The notes beneath the pieces were generated by a model. That model ran no database searches and was not told the DNA's origin. It worked only from the letters and a program-made list of their open reading frames with translations. A stretch of 64,000 nt of DNA, taken from contig NZ_JANHAP010000002.1 in assembly GCF_024734385.1 (NCBI RefSeq), positions 332,671 to 396,670 on the forward strand, written 5' to 3'. The translations under genes and the position numbers were made by a program. This DNA is from Dasania sp. GY-MA-18 (lineage in GTDB: Bacteria; Pseudomonadota; Gammaproteobacteria; Pseudomonadales; Dasaniaceae). Below are positions 39,347-49,438 of the stretch, piece by piece. Numbering within the stretch: the first letter of the stretch is position 1; each line of letters starts with the position of its first letter.

Positions 39347-40687
39347 TTATTCAGCCTCACCATCTTCAGGCTCTGGCGGCGCTGCTGGCGCCAGCACCTC
39401 GTCATAGGTGCTATCTTTCTCAGTCACCTTAGACTCTGACAATATATGCTCAACCACCATATCTTCAACTACCATAGACTCAACTTGCTGTAGTTGCTGT
39501 GGGTTACCATAGTAATAATTGATAACTTCTTGTGGGTCTTCGTAAGTAGACGCGAAGCCTTCAATAGTTTCTTTTACCTTGGCGGCATCCGCTTTGATTT
39601 CTTTGGCGTTGATTAATTCATTAAGAATCAAACCTAACTTGACACGACGCTCGGCCTGCTCTTGGAACATATCATCAGGTAGCAATGAGTCTAAATCCAG
39701 GTTTTGAGCACCGCCGCCAAACTGCTGCACCATTTGCTGACGCAAAACTTTGATCTCTTCTTTAGCCAAAGCTTTAGGCACTTGAATTTCAGCGTGTAGT
39801 TCTAAAAGCGAGTCCATAACCTGATTTTTGGTTTTAGACTTAGCAGCGTTTTCCAGCTCGCGCTCCATGTTTTCGCGCACGTCGGCTAAAAACTTCTCTT
39901 CACCGCCTTCGCTAACGCCAAACTTGGCAAAAAACTCATCATTTAACTCAGCAGGCTGTTTTTCGCTTACTGTATTTACCGTAACTTTGAACTCTACTGC
40001 AGCGCCTTTAAGCTCTTCTGAGTGATATTCTTCTGGGAAGGTTAACGCTAAGACTTTTTCTTCGCCGGCTTTCATGCCTACGATACCGGCCTCAAAGCCT
40101 GGAATCATTTGGTTAGAGCCCAGTGTCAAATCAGAGCCTTCGGCACTGCCGCCCTCAAAAGCCACACCATCTTTGGTGCCAGCGTAATCGATATTAACCT
40201 TGTCGCCATCGGCAGCTGCGCGCTCAACCACTACGAACTCGCCCTGCTGCTCACGTAGGGTGTTAACCATTTTTTCTACGTCAGCGTCTTCAACTTTGGC
40301 ATTTAGTTTTTCAACTTCTATGCTCGCAAAAGACTTAAGTTCTATTTCGGGGAAAACTTCAAAGGTGGCAACGTACTCTAAGTCTTTACCTTCTTCGGCA
40401 GTCTTAGTTTCAATTTCAGGCATGCCAGCAGGCTTTAGCTTTTCCTGCACTACCGCTTCGCTGAAAGTTTGATTCATGACTTCGCCTAATACTTCCTGGC
40501 GCACGCCAGCACCAAAGCGCTGCTTTAGTACACGCATAGGCACTTTGCCCTTGCGGAAACCGTCGATACGTACAGTACCGGCTGCTTTTTGTAGACGGGT
40601 GTTCACTTCGCTATCTATGCGATCTGCGGGCACACCAATAGTTAAACGACGCTCTAAGCCTGAAGTCGTTTGAATCGAAACTTGCAT
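39347..40687 (-). CDS. tig: Trigger factor
   Basis: Ribosome-bound chaperone and prolyl isomerase. 446 aa from the ATG at 40687, which has GAGGA a few bases upstream; the frame extends 29 codons further but the family starts MQVSIQTTSGLERRLTIGVP. Ribosome-binding signature FRKGKVPMRVLKQRFG near residue 45, FKBP-like domain around 150-250 (GDKVNIDYAGTKDGVAFEGG), and a helical C-terminal domain. Normal length. Confidence 0.97.
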   Translation of the reverse strand: MQVSIQTTSGLERRLTIGVPADRIDSEVNTRLQKAAGTVRIDGFRKGKVPMRVLKQRFGAGVRQEVLGEVMNQTFSEAVVQEKLKPAGMPEIETKTAEEGKDLEYVATFEVFPEIELKSFASIEVEKLNAKVEDADVEKMVNTLREQQGEFVVVERAAADGDKVNIDYAGTKDGVAFEGGSAEGSDLTLGSNQMIPGFEAGIVGMKAGEEKVLALTFPEEYHSEELKGAAVEFKVTVNTVSEKQPAELNDEFFAKFGVSEGGEEKFLADVRENMERELENAAKSKTKNQVMDSLLELHAEIQVPKALAKEEIKVLRQQMVQQFGGGAQNLDLDSLLPDDMFQEQAERRVKLGLILNELINAKEIKADAAKVKETIEGFASTYEDPQEVINYYYGNPQQLQQVESMVVEDMVVEHILSESKVTEKDSTYDEVLAPAAPPEPEDGEAE

Positions 40688-40792
40688 GGGAATTCCTCTG
40701 CCGATTGAGCTGCTGCTCAGATGCGTGCCGACTGATGCTTGAGTAGCACTGACAGCGCATCGATAAATTTGCACATATTAACTATGAATAAA

Positions 40793-40877
40793 TGGTGCGG
40801 ACGGAGAGACTCGAACTCTCACACCTTGCGGCACTGGAACCTAAATCCAGCGTGTCTACCAATTTCACCACGTCCGC
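40793..40877 (-). tRNA. tRNA-Leu (anticodon TAG)
   Basis: On the minus strand it starts GCGGACG and ends CGTCCGCACCA, so the CCA is encoded. The anticodon stem CTGGA/TCCAG encloses TTTAGGT, giving anticodon TAG. A long variable arm and a TTCGAGTC T-loop are present, as expected for leucine. It lies 105 bases upstream of tig. Confidence 0.97.
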
Positions 40878-41110
40878 TCTAGCTGGTCTGAATGATACTA
40901 TTAAAACCAGCTCGCTGCTAGGCAGCTAAACCTTTAATCAACTTTAACATAAGTTGATAAGCGATTGAATACACTACTAAATCAACTTTTTATCGAAGTG
41001 TGCTCGATCACAGGGGCTGCGATTATGACAAAAGCTTTGATGCGGTTCAACCATAGTTACGAAGATTTCTTATATTATTTTCAATGCTGGGTGTTTTTCA
41101 CTCCAAATGA

Positions 41111-42424
41111 CTAAAAAAGCACCTTGGGATGTGCAATTAAGAAGCAGAGCTCCTCATTGCTATTATTTTCAATCACCGCCCCACCCCAAGCCTTAGGCAA
41201 AAATACGGCTTGTTCAGCAGATAAAATCTCATCATTTATCAGCAGCTCACCCTTAATGGCCATCAATAAGGCGTATTGCTCATTGGCCGGTAATTGAGTT
41301 TGCTGGCTGGGTTGCAGGCAGTAGCGCCTAACCTCGAAGTCATCAAAATCGACTATGCGCTCTATTCTCACCCCCCGCCCTAGCCCAGCCGAACCTTGGG
41401 GCAGTAACTCAAAATCACTTGCAGGCTCAGCCGCCAGTGACATCAGCTGTACCGCTTTGTCAGTGTCCCAGTGATCCTGGGTTAGCACCTTTTGGGCAAA
41501 AGAAACAATCAAGCGCTCGTAGACCGGGGTTTGAAACTCCACCGTACGCACACCGTGCTGTAATGAGTGCGGGGTTAGGCATGGCACTTTCACTACGTCA
41601 CCTACTCGCAGCGGTAAAAATTCAGTGAAGCTTTCCATGTCGGCACGCAACTCTTGCTCTTTGGCACATAGCGTTTGGTCATCGCTGGCCTGCGGCTGCT
41701 CGTCCAGCGTTCGGCGCACCTGCTCGTAGGCTTTGACCGCTTGCAAAAAGGCCTGCTTAAAAGCCGCCTCATCTTTATATTCGGCTAATTTCTCAGCTTT
41801 AAAACCAAAACGAATCGCACCCACGCCATTAGGCCAAGCGGTTTTGTCTACGGCGGTGACCACATACACTTCGCGCTTCTCTTCATGCAGCTCAAAGTAC
41901 AAATCACCGGTTACCGGCTGTGGCAGTGGGTCTAAAATTTTTAATAAAATTAGCGAACGAGCTAAATCACCACACAGCTGCTGCGGTAAGGCGGCCATCA
42001 CCCAGGGCAAGGGAGCGGCTAACTGATTGCTGGCCAACAACTCGGCAACACCGCGCTGCTCTATTCCGGTGTACCAAATTTCTTGCCCCCAGGGCTTGGC
42101 TATGGCTACGGTTTGTAAGCGTAAGGCTTGATCGGCCCGAAACAAAGGCAGGTCGTGCTCATTGCAAAAATCTGTAAAGCCCTGCATGGCGGCAAGCAGC
42201 TCGCCCCAAGGCTTATTTTGCTCAGTCACGGTAAAGCTAATATCAATGCCGCTAGTCGTGGCTGCAAACTGATATAAGCCCCACAAGGGTTTAATCGGCT
42301 TGGCGGGCAGCCAATACTGCTCAAAGTCAAAAGCCACCGCAAAATGCATCAGCGCTTTGCCGCCAGCATTAAATGCGGCCAGTTGCGCGTCTATAATTTT
42401 TGTGGGCTCACCTGAAAACAACAT
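41111..42424 (-). CDS. Phosphomannose isomerase-like cupin protein
   Basis: 437-aa soluble protein. KPWGQEIWYTGIEQRG (about 111-126) and the cupin segment LRVGDVVKVPCLTPHSLQHGVRTVEFQTPVYERL (about 270-305) recall class I mannose-6-phosphate isomerase, with His and Glu in the places expected for metal ligands. A second cupin-like half ends the protein (GELLINDEILSAEQAVFLPKAWGG). Whether it isomerises mannose-6-phosphate is uncertain; the N-terminal 100 residues are unusual. It follows the GH84 gene by 36 bases and is probably co-transcribed, which points to amino-sugar or mannose metabolism. Confidence 0.7.
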   Translation of the reverse strand: MLFSGEPTKIIDAQLAAFNAGGKALMHFAVAFDFEQYWLPAKPIKPLWGLYQFAATTSGIDISFTVTEQNKPWGELLAAMQGFTDFCNEHDLPLFRADQALRLQTVAIAKPWGQEIWYTGIEQRGVAELLASNQLAAPLPWVMAALPQQLCGDLARSLILLKILDPLPQPVTGDLYFELHEEKREVYVVTAVDKTAWPNGVGAIRFGFKAEKLAEYKDEAAFKQAFLQAVKAYEQVRRTLDEQPQASDDQTLCAKEQELRADMESFTEFLPLRVGDVVKVPCLTPHSLQHGVRTVEFQTPVYERLIVSFAQKVLTQDHWDTDKAVQLMSLAAEPASDFELLPQGSAGLGRGVRIERIVDFDDFEVRRYCLQPSQQTQLPANEQYALLMAIKGELLINDEILSAEQAVFLPKAWGGAVIENNSNEELCFLIAHPKVLF

Positions 42425-42460
42425 AATAGATAAAAAACTCTGTAGTAATTTGGCTAACCA

Positions 42461-43504
42461 TTAACCGGTTAAGCAGTTAGGATCAAAACGGTAAGCGCCC
42501 GACAACCAGGCGGTTACGTCCTCAGCTATGGGGTGCTGAATTCTCTCATAGTCATTTAGCAATTGCCGAATCTGCTGTGACGAAAGTGCAGCTAAACCCT
42601 GTTGTGAAAATAAATGCAGGTCGCGCTGCAGTAGTAGGCGCAAATCTGGCGCTACACAGTAATCAAGCAATCTGGCTGTACCGCCATGCAATACCGAGCT
42701 GTATGCCTGCAAGGCCAGCTTAGCAATATGCGCTTGATTCATGGGATTAATCACCACCCCGGCACTACTGCTTAATAAGCTGCTATCGCGCCCCTGCACC
42801 TTCATTAGCGGTAAATAGTCCGCGGTTTTTTTACCATCATTAGCAAAACCGTTATCCCAAACCAGCGGCTTACGCTTAAGTATGTGCTGGATTTTAGCTA
42901 ACGAGGCAGGGCTAATGCTTGGGCTAATGACCTTGTCCCCCGTCCAAAACACATCAACTTCACTGGGCAGCGATGCACCCAGTTGCTGTAAATAGTCGCT
43001 GGGCATGGCACCAAAAATTTCTTCCAGCACAGGGTCAAAAGAATAATAGCTGGGGCAGACAATATGATGAGCGGCATGACTATGGGATAAGATATCTGCC
43101 ACTATAGTTAACTGCCGCTGCGCTAAATCGGGAAAATCACCGGGCATATCATCAAATAAAATACAAAGTATGTCAGGCTGCAATGCGTTAATGGCGTCAA
43201 GCTTGGCCTTCAACAAAGCCTGATCGTTAGCGCTGTAATCGCGAAACAACTCGGCAGGCGATAAGCCAAGCCCCCATTTCACTCCCGCCCGCTGGTAACA
43301 AGCCGCCAACTTTTGTAACTGCAAATAATGCTCGGGTGGAAGCGGCTTGCGCCATTGCGAGCGTAAATAAGCATCGGATTTGGGAGCATAAATGTAAGCA
43401 TCGTAATTATTAGCCGCCAAAAAACTCGCATAGCCGCAGCGTACTGGCCAAGACCAAGCTCGACCATAAAAGCCTTCAATTACTGCCTGAAAAAAAGCTG
43501 TCAC
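42461..43504 (-). CDS. GH84 family beta-N-acetylglucosaminidase-like protein, no signal peptide
   Basis: 347 aa, GTG start. It begins almost at once with the GH84 signature AVIEGFYGRAWSWPVRCGYASFLAANNYDAYIYAPKSD; the paired catalytic Asp are in ILCILFDDMPGDF near residue 117. Further family marks are VFWTGDKVIS, LVWDNGFAND and VVINPMNQAHIAKLAL. GH84 enzymes remove O-linked or terminal GlcNAc. The usual bacterial forms are secreted, multi-domain proteins; this one is only the catalytic domain and has no export signal, so it should be cytoplasmic. Paired with the PMI-like gene downstream. Confidence 0.87.
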   Translation of the reverse strand: MTAFFQAVIEGFYGRAWSWPVRCGYASFLAANNYDAYIYAPKSDAYLRSQWRKPLPPEHYLQLQKLAACYQRAGVKWGLGLSPAELFRDYSANDQALLKAKLDAINALQPDILCILFDDMPGDFPDLAQRQLTIVADILSHSHAAHHIVCPSYYSFDPVLEEIFGAMPSDYLQQLGASLPSEVDVFWTGDKVISPSISPASLAKIQHILKRKPLVWDNGFANDGKKTADYLPLMKVQGRDSSLLSSSAGVVINPMNQAHIAKLALQAYSSVLHGGTARLLDYCVAPDLRLLLQRDLHLFSQQGLAALSSQQIRQLLNDYERIQHPIAEDVTAWLSGAYRFDPNCLTG

Positions 43505-43614
43505 TTGCCGCCCGCATTAAGTTAACCACCAATAGTGCCTGCATGTTACACATAAAGGCTTTTTTAATGAACTATAAAACCGCGACAACAATTCAGCAGC
43601 AATGCATAACTAGC

Positions 43615-46125
43615 TCAGCCCATATGTTTTTTGGTGCGCGCGGTAGCCTTGGCAGTGGCGGGATCCTCAGGCCAAAAATGCTTGGGGTAGCGGCCGCGCA
43701 TTTCTTTGGCAACTTCGTGATAACTACCCGCCCAAAAGCCAGCTAAGTCATCAGTGAGTTGCAACGGGCGCCGCGCAGGCGATAGTAGCTCCATTAGCAA
43801 GTTAAGCCCCGGCCCAATGGTGGGTGTTTGCACCAAACCAAAACACTCCTGCATGCGCACCGACAAGATGGGCTTATCACCACGCATATAATCAATGACA
43901 TGATTATTGCCCGTAGGCAGTTGCAGGCTATTGGGTGCATATTGCGCCAGCAATTGCTGCTGCGGCCAAGACCAGCTAGCCAATACAATATCCGCCAGTT
44001 TGATTTTTTTAAAATCAGCCTTACTTTTAACACCCGCGACATAAGGTGGCAGCCAATCCTCTATATGCTTTAACAGATATGGCTCACTTATATCGGGTAG
44101 CGGCTGCGCATGATGCTGATTAAACCACTGTACCCTGGCAGCTAATGACCTATAAGCCTTGTCATCCAATACAGCCAAGCCCTGGCTGCGCACATAGGCT
44201 AGCACAGCCTCGGCCAGCTGTTGCTTGTTGGGGCTGACCACCCGCTCAGAGAGGGTGATTGCACCTATGTTGTGACGCTCTTTGGCGACAAAGGCCTGTA
44301 CCGACTCATCCCAGTCTAGGGCCAGGCTTTTCTGCCCCTGCTGCTGGCTTAAGGTATTGATATGACTATCTGCTACAGCGATTGCTGAATGTATATAGGC
44401 TAATTGCCCCGCCCTAGCGCTACTGCCGTAATCCAACACTAGCAACCAGGGCGTGCCGCTGAGATGATCTTCGGGGTGTAATTTGAGCTCATGACCATTG
44501 GCTAATAAATAACGATCCGAGCCCGCTGCCCGCTGTTTGGCCACCCTGTCGGGATAGGCCGTTAATAATAAATCGGCTGCACAGGGCTCTATACTCAGCG
44601 CTGCTGGTTGCCACTGCCCCTTAGGGTTAATGCGCTTAAGCACTCGCTGGGCCTGACGTAATACCCGCTGAGCAGCTGAATGCTTGGAGCCACTATTACG
44701 CCCTGCGCTGAGCAGCAAGCGCTGGGCTGCAGCCGCAAAGTCAGCTTGCCGCTGATTTTTCTCCAGCGGTGGCTCGGTTAATAACGTTGCCAATATTACC
44801 GCCTCGGCCAATTGCGACCCTGCCTGCAGGCACATAGCTGCTAAGCGCGGATGCAGGCCTGTGGCTGCCATGGCCTGGCCAATAGCCGTTATTTGGCCGT
44901 TATGATCAATGGCTTGTAATTGAAATAATAATTGCCGGGCGGCCTGCAGGGTGGTGTCGGTAGGCTTATCCAGCAGCAGTAGCTGGTTTAGGTCAGTTTC
45001 GCCCCAGCAAGCTAGCTCTAATAAAAAAGGAGCGAGGTCTTCGCGCATAATCGCAGGGCTATCAAAATCGTACAGGCTGTGGTGACTATCCTTGGACCAC
45101 ATGCGATAACAGTGGCCGGGGGCGGTGCGCCCCGCTCGCCCTAGGCGCTGCTCGGCCGATGCCTTAGAAATACGCTGACTAAGCAAGCGTGACATGCCCT
45201 TATGATTATCAAAACTGGCCACCTTGGCGTAGCCTGAATCGATAACAACAGTAATCCCCTCTATGGTGATACTGGTTTCGGCCACATTTGTAGCCAGCAC
45301 CAGCTTGTACTCGCCCGCCTTAACAGGGGCGATGGCTGCGCGTTGCTGCTGTTCGGGCAAGGCGCTGTGCAGGGCGTAAACGCGCAGCGCTGCTGGAAGT
45401 GAGCTGGCCAGTAACTTCGCCTCTAATGCTCTAATCTCTTGCATGCCGGGTAAGAAAATCAACATATTGGCCGGCTCAGCCTTCAGCAGCTGCAATATCA
45501 AACCTTTGATTGCGTCAATTAAGCCTTCTTGGCTGGCAGCTTGATAATGGGTTTGCACTGGATAGCATCGCCCGGCAGAGCTAAGCAACTTGGCATCGGG
45601 CAGTGCCGCACATAGCTGGTCGGCTGCCAAGGTGGCAGACATCGCAATCAGACTTAAAGGCTGGCTGTCATCCCTATAGCCCTGCTGGCATTGCAGACAT
45701 AAGGCCAAGCCCAAATCCAGCGATAGGCTGCGCTCGTGAAATTCATCAAAAATCACGCAGCTGACCCCGGCCAGCTCTGGGTCAGCTTGTAATAGCCGTA
45801 TAAACACCCCTTCGGTCATTACCTCTATGCGGACCTTGGGCCCGGTGACAGTTTGATAGCGGGTGCGTAGACCTATGGCCTGCCCTAAGGGCTGGTTGAG
45901 CTGGCGTGCCAAAAAGCCTGCCACATTCGCCGCAGCCAAGCGCCGTGGCTGGATGAGATAAATTTTGCCCCCGCCTAGTTCAGCCATATTCAGCAGCCAC
46001 AATGGCAGGCGGGTACTCTTACCTGCACCTGGCGGAGCGTGAATTATAATTTGCGGATGCTGTACTAATGCCTCGCTAAAAGCGGGAAAAAGTGCATCTA
46101 TAGGTAACTCGGGACTGTTATTCAT
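43615..46125 (-). CDS. hrpB: ATP-dependent helicase HrpB
   Basis: DEAH-box helicase, 836 aa. Walker A HAPPGAGKSTRLPLWLL, DEFHERSLSLDLGLAL, SAT motif AMSATLAADQL, AETSITIEGITVVIDSG, and QRLGRAGRTAPGHCYRMWS are all in place; the C-terminal HrpB domain (PSPARRPLQLTDDLAGFW-like, here LLSPARRPLQLTDDLAGFWAG) ends with a basic tail. The function in bacteria is poorly known (RNA metabolism suspected). Normal length; upstream gene of the minus-strand group with GH84 and the PMI-like gene, though 110 bases separate them. Confidence 0.95.
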   Translation of the reverse strand: MNNSPELPIDALFPAFSEALVQHPQIIIHAPPGAGKSTRLPLWLLNMAELGGGKIYLIQPRRLAAANVAGFLARQLNQPLGQAIGLRTRYQTVTGPKVRIEVMTEGVFIRLLQADPELAGVSCVIFDEFHERSLSLDLGLALCLQCQQGYRDDSQPLSLIAMSATLAADQLCAALPDAKLLSSAGRCYPVQTHYQAASQEGLIDAIKGLILQLLKAEPANMLIFLPGMQEIRALEAKLLASSLPAALRVYALHSALPEQQQRAAIAPVKAGEYKLVLATNVAETSITIEGITVVIDSGYAKVASFDNHKGMSRLLSQRISKASAEQRLGRAGRTAPGHCYRMWSKDSHHSLYDFDSPAIMREDLAPFLLELACWGETDLNQLLLLDKPTDTTLQAARQLLFQLQAIDHNGQITAIGQAMAATGLHPRLAAMCLQAGSQLAEAVILATLLTEPPLEKNQRQADFAAAAQRLLLSAGRNSGSKHSAAQRVLRQAQRVLKRINPKGQWQPAALSIEPCAADLLLTAYPDRVAKQRAAGSDRYLLANGHELKLHPEDHLSGTPWLLVLDYGSSARAGQLAYIHSAIAVADSHINTLSQQQGQKSLALDWDESVQAFVAKERHNIGAITLSERVVSPNKQQLAEAVLAYVRSQGLAVLDDKAYRSLAARVQWFNQHHAQPLPDISEPYLLKHIEDWLPPYVAGVKSKADFKKIKLADIVLASWSWPQQQLLAQYAPNSLQLPTGNNHVIDYMRGDKPILSVRMQECFGLVQTPTIGPGLNLLMELLSPARRPLQLTDDLAGFWAGSYHEVAKEMRGRYPKHFWPEDPATAKATARTKKHMG

Positions 46126-46224
46126 TACAAGGAATTTTTACCGCTAATAGCTGCAAAAGCTTATCGCTAATTCGTTTAAGGCCAGGCCATATTGCACTGG
46201 AAAAATAAGGGATCTTAACAATAC

Positions 46225-46352
46225 TTAACAAACAGTCGTCATCTCTCCCCTATGTTTGGCGATTGTTAGAGTGCTGAGGCTGCCCTGTAAGCCCTCACTG
46301 ATACACTCTCTTCAAATGGTACTTCCGGCGCTTTATTAAGCGCCGGTTTTTT
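46225..46352 (+). ncRNA. Candidate small RNA between hrpB and tatD
   Basis: Both neighbouring genes are on the minus strand, yet a strong terminator points along the plus strand at 46325-46352. Upstream is a long imperfect hairpin: AGAGTG (46268) with CACTCT (46304) and inside it TGAGGCT (46275) with AGCCCTCA (46290). A weak promoter TTGCAC (46192) with an AT-rich TTAACAATACT lies at the right distance. No reading frame with a ribosome-binding site is present. The 5' end is a guess. Confidence 0.5.
46325..46352 (+). terminator. Plus-strand terminator with no plus-strand gene
   Basis: CCGGCGCTT and AAGCGCCGG form a perfect 9-base stem around TATT, followed by six T on the plus strand only. 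The other side has no T-run, so it does not serve tatD or hrpB. Confidence 0.88.
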
Positions 46353-46396
46353 ATGCTTTTCAAAATCTTACAGAGCATTCTTAAAACTAAAATCAA

Positions 46397-47179
46397 CTAT
46401 TTTACTTTAAATAACTGCTGAAAATTGGCCGTGGTGATTTCGCACAACTGCTCAAAGCTCACCCCTTTTAGCTCCGCCACACACTGCGCCACCTCCACCA
46501 CATACTGAGGCACGTTCTTTTTGCCCCTGTAGGGGATAGGTGCCAAATAGGGAGAATCGGTCTCAACCAGTATGCGCTCTAATGGCACGCGCTTAACCAC
46601 CTCTCTTAGCTCGGCGGCGTTTTTAAAGGTGACTATGCCAGAAAAAGAAATGTAGTAATTCAGGTCCAAGGCCTGCTCGGCCATTTCCCAGCTTTCGGTA
46701 AAGCAGTGTAATACCCCCGCCACCGAGCTGTCGCCATGCTCACGAATAATGTCTATGGTATCTTCGCGAGCATCGCGGGTATGCACTATAACCGGCTTTT
46801 GCACGGCCTTAGCTAAGGCTAAGTGGGCCTTGAAGCTCGCGCGCTGGGACTCAGCACTCTCGGCGCTGTAGTAATAATCCAAGCCGGTCTCACCTACGGC
46901 AATAACACAGTCTTCAGCTGCCCATTGCGCTAGCTGCGCCTGCTGGCTGGCTGTTAACTGCTCGCCCTGTACATCCATAGGGTGCACACCTACTGCGGCG
47001 TATACGCCCGGATATTGCTTAGCAATACGCATTACTTCAGGTGCATTGCCCATATCAATACCCACGCAGAGCATACGCGCCACACCGCGGTCATTGGCCT
47101 GCTCTATCACCTTGGCCAAGTCGCCGCCATAGGGGCTTAAATCCAGCCTATCGAGATGGCAGTGGGAATCGACTAACAT
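46397..47179 (-). CDS. TatD family metal-dependent hydrolase
   Basis: 260-aa TIM-barrel hydrolase. Metal ligands: DSHCHLDRL at the start, Glu in VIAVGETGLDYYY, His in KPVIVHTRDARED, His in VLHCFTESWE, and Asp in ILVETDSPYLAPIPYRGK. TatD-type enzymes have DNase activity and a role in quality control or repair; this is the YcfH-like member that regularly follows holB and pilZ. The start MLVDSHCHLDRLDLSP fits the family. Confidence 0.94.
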   Translation of the reverse strand: MLVDSHCHLDRLDLSPYGGDLAKVIEQANDRGVARMLCVGIDMGNAPEVMRIAKQYPGVYAAVGVHPMDVQGEQLTASQQAQLAQWAAEDCVIAVGETGLDYYYSAESAESQRASFKAHLALAKAVQKPVIVHTRDAREDTIDIIREHGDSSVAGVLHCFTESWEMAEQALDLNYYISFSGIVTFKNAAELREVVKRVPLERILVETDSPYLAPIPYRGKKNVPQYVVEVAQCVAELKGVSFEQLCEITTANFQQLFKVK

Positions 47180-47220
47180 AAAAAACCTCTACTTTTAAAA
47201 AACAAATCCAGCTATAGAAT

Positions 47221-47250
47221 CAAAAACGGCCCATTAATGGGCCGCTGAAC
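47221..47250 (-). terminator. Terminator of pilZ
   Basis: On the minus strand CGGCCCATTAATGGGCCG forms a perfect stem followed by TTTTT. It lies about 20 bases after the pilZ stop and separates the unit from tatD. Confidence 0.85.
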
Positions 47251-47269
47251 AAATCACTGTGCCGTTATT

Positions 47270-47626
47270 TTACATGGTATGGGTGGGTCTGTCGGACTCT
47301 AGTGAGCCGGCTAAATAGGTTTCTATTTTCTTGTTGGCGGTATCATCCTGACCATTAAAATGCACGCCTATGCCCGCTGCGCGATTGCCCTGCGCGCCCC
47401 TAGGCGTAACCCAGACCACCTTGCCAGCAACAGGGATTTTTTCTGGCTCATCCATTAGATTCAGCAGCATAAACACTTCGTCACCCACACGATATGGTTT
47501 GTTTGTGGGTATAAATAAGCCACCGTGCAACAAAAACGGCATATAGGCCGCATAAAGTACGGCCTTGTCTTTGATGGTTAGGGAAAGGATTCCGTTTCTA
47601 GCCCCTGGGGCCGGTGCAGTACTCAT
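47270..47626 (-). CDS. pilZ: PilZ protein (type IV pilus assembly type)
   Basis: 118 aa from the ATG at 47626; a GTG one codon earlier is the alternative. The sequence LSLTIKDKAVLYAAYMPFLLHGGLFIPTNKPY and GKVVWVTPRGAQGNRAAGIGVHF matches the original PilZ of Pseudomonas, which lacks the Arg-rich c-di-GMP-binding motif and acts in type IV pilus formation. Located behind holB, as in Pseudomonas. No other pilus gene is in the window. Confidence 0.92.
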   Translation of the reverse strand: MSTAPAPGARNGILSLTIKDKAVLYAAYMPFLLHGGLFIPTNKPYRVGDEVFMLLNLMDEPEKIPVAGKVVWVTPRGAQGNRAAGIGVHFNGQDDTANKKIETYLAGSLESDRPTHTM

Positions 47627-47770
47627 CACCTACTCTCTCTGTTTAGGTTATTGTTATCTATCAGCGCCACCACTACGTAAACACTCAAAGACAGCATGGC
47701 GCATAAGTTTGAATTTTGCAGCCCAGCCTCTTTAGGGTCAAGGCTTATTAGGCTTGTAGCCTAAATAAGC

Positions 47771-49383
<1,613 letters not shown>

Positions 49384-49438
49384 CTACCTCTACTGTGATT
49401 ATTTTTTGAATGGCTGCTAAAGCGTTATGGGATCGCCA

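Noticed and set aside
40936..40957. Hairpin ATCAACTT/AAGTTGAT upstream of tRNA-Leu
   Set aside because: Short and AT-rich with no T-run or associated gene; not enough to call a terminator or operator.
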